A stretch of 7,355 nucleotides of DNA from an uncultured Collinsella sp. (GTDB taxonomy: Bacteria > Actinomycetota > Coriobacteriia > Coriobacteriales > Coriobacteriaceae), in NCBI GenBank assembly GCA_902489955.1, contig CABUBY010000085.1, positions 1-7,355 on the forward strand, read 5' to 3'. The notes beneath the pieces were generated by a model. It saw only the letters and a program-made list of their open reading frames with translations. It was not told where the DNA came from and did no database searches. A program made the position numbers and the translations under genes. Positions 6,485 to 7,355 of the stretch are shown in pieces. Each line of letters begins with the position of its first letter. Within the stretch, counting starts at the first letter, position 1.

Positions 6485-6494
6485 AAAAGGTGGA
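6485..6494 (+). promoter_or_regulatory. mreC: Ribosome binding site for the TTG start of mreC
   Basis: AAAAGGTGGA ends six bases before TTG 6501. The later in-frame ATG at 6558 has only CAACGGGT in front of it and lies in the loop of a hairpin. TTG 6501 is therefore the better start. Confidence 0.7.
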
Positions 6495-6500
6495 TTCCAT

Positions 6501-7355
6501 TTGGCACGATCTTCGGGTTTCTCCACAAATCTGAATACCAAGCGACAATCAACGGGTATGCGCCCGTTGATTGTTTTCAGCCTGATTTCGGTGTTGCTGC
6601 TCACGTTTTACATCCGCGAGGGCGAGGCAGGGCCGATTCATGCCGTGCGTTCGGGCGTAACGACGATTACCTCTCCGGTGCGCTTTGTGGGCTCGGCTGT
6701 GGCGGCTCCCTTCAATGCGATTGGCAACGTGTTCTCTAACCTAACGGCGTCGCAGGACACGCTCGACGAGCTCAAGAAGCAAAATGAGGAGCTGACCTCT
6801 AAGGTCGCCGAGCTTTCTGAGGCTCAAAAGACTGCCGAGCGCCTGGAGGGCCTGGTCGGGCTGCAATCGACCTACAACCTCAAATCGACCGCAGCTCGTA
6901 TCGTTGGTGCCTCCGGCGATGCCTGGACCTCGACCGTTACCATCGACAAGGGCTCTGCCGACGGCCTTACCATCAACATGCCCGTGACGAGTTCTGCCGG
7001 TGTTATCGGCCAGATTATCGAGGTATCGGCCAAGACCTCTACCGTGCGCCTGATTGGCGACGAGAACTCGGGCGTGTCCGCCATGGTGCAGGACACGCGC
7101 GCCCAGGGTATGCTGCAGGGTCAGGCTGACGGCACGCTGCGTCTTGAGTACGTGAGCGTCGACTCCGATGTTAAGGTTGGCGATATCATCGTGACCTCTG
7201 GCATCGGTGGCGTGTTCCCCAAGGGCCTTCCGCTTGGCACCGTCTCGTCGGTTGAGAAATCGGCAAACGACGTGTACTACACCATTGTGGTGCGCGCTCA
7301 GACCACGGCCGAGAACAACGAGGAAGTGCTGGTCATCACCTCGCTGACCGACGAA
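6501..7355 (+). CDS. mreC: Rod shape-determining protein MreC, 3' end outside window
   Basis: MreC is the bitopic elongasome scaffold that links MreB and MreD inside the cell to penicillin-binding proteins outside. 285 codons are visible and the frame is still open at the window end. Reading from TTG 6501, there is a 21-residue basic cytoplasmic start, one membrane helix (about 22-38, PLIVFSLISVLLLTFYI), a dimerising coiled coil (about 84-120, with LDELKKQNEELTSKVAEL), then the double beta-barrel domain. Family signatures include DKGSADGL, SAGVIGQI, RLIGDENSGVSAMV and GDIIVTSGIGGVFPKGLPLG. Typical MreC proteins are near 280-330 residues, so little should be missing. It lies 21 bp behind mreB and is presumably followed by mreD. 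The first codons contain a terminator-like hairpin, described separately. If ATG 6558 were used instead, the protein would begin right at the membrane helix (MRPLIVF). Confidence 0.96.
   Translation, partial: MARSSGFSTNLNTKRQSTGMRPLIVFSLISVLLLTFYIREGEAGPIHAVRSGVTTITSPVRFVGSAVAAPFNAIGNVFSNLTASQDTLDELKKQNEELTSKVAELSEAQKTAERLEGLVGLQSTYNLKSTAARIVGASGDAWTSTVTIDKGSADGLTINMPVTSSAGVIGQIIEVSAKTSTVRLIGDENSGVSAMVQDTRAQGMLQGQADGTLRLEYVSVDSDVKVGDIIVTSGIGGVFPKGLPLGTVSSVEKSANDVYYTIVVRAQTTAENNEEVLVITSLTDE
6545..6577 (+). terminator. Terminator-like hairpin inside the start of mreC (possible attenuator)
   Basis: Bases 6545-6556 (ACAATCAACGGG) are perfectly complementary to 6563-6574 (CCCGTTGATTGT). A further T-G wobble (6557/6562) closes a 4-nt loop, ATGC. 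The 3' arm runs into a T-rich stretch: TTGTTTT at 6571-6577 has six T of seven. This has the layout of an intrinsic terminator but lies 42 bp inside mreC, at codons 15-26. It could end part of the mreB transcripts before mreC, with passing ribosomes preventing hairpin formation. The structure is plain in the sequence; the function is inferred. Confidence 0.5.

Noticed and set aside
5424..6548. A 374-residue open frame antisense to mreB
   Set aside because: The + strand encodes an intact MreB with all motifs. The antisense frame is a codon-bias shadow with no family features.
1..7355. Mobile element, phage, CRISPR, toxin-antitoxin or defence system
   Set aside because: There are no transposase, integrase, repeat-spacer or paired small-gene signals. 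Codon use looks uniform and the genes are core-like.

Overview
The window is GC-rich bacterial chromosome, densely coded, with every supported gene on the + strand. It contains no tRNA, rRNA, CRISPR array or mobile element. The features that suggest a host are the high GC, frequent GTG/TTG start codons with good Shine-Dalgarno sequences, an mreB-mreC pair, and membrane proteins with zinc-ribbon or TPR heads. These fit a Gram-positive actinobacterium of the Coriobacteriia, with a Collinsella-like gut organism as my best guess. That assignment is inference from style and gene content, not from a search.

Layout: (1) 1-2108 is the 3' part of a P-type cation-transporting ATPase whose 5' end lies outside the window. 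It ends in a very basic tail of about 100 residues. (2) 2109-2211 is a promoter-bearing spacer with a 14-bp near-perfect direct repeat. (3) 2212-3360 encodes a bitopic membrane protein with two N-terminal zinc ribbons. (4) 3361-3461 is a spacer with a good sigma70-type promoter overlapped by a 12-bp palindrome. (5) 3462-4004 encodes a cytoplasmic cyclophilin-type peptidyl-prolyl isomerase. (6) 4016-5320 encodes a TPR protein with one membrane anchor and an exported C-terminal domain, 11 bp behind the isomerase and probably cotranscribed with it. (7) 5321-5435 is a spacer with a 14-bp stem-loop and a likely mreB promoter. (8) 5436-6479 is mreB. (9) 6501-7355 is mreC, cut by the window end.

Working together: MreB (cytoplasmic actin-like filaments) and MreC (membrane-anchored scaffold) form the core of the elongasome that positions lateral wall synthesis. 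The isomerase and the two bitopic proteins lie just upstream and could be envelope-related housekeeping genes, but nothing in the sequence proves a functional link. The ATPase appears to be an independent unit.

The most notable non-coding signal is a terminator-like hairpin inside the first codons of mreC (12 Watson-Crick pairs, 4-nt loop, T-rich 3' flank). It could set the ratio of mreB to mreC transcripts. I did not find a clearly new multi-gene system; the region looks largely like core genome with some interesting regulatory and architectural details.
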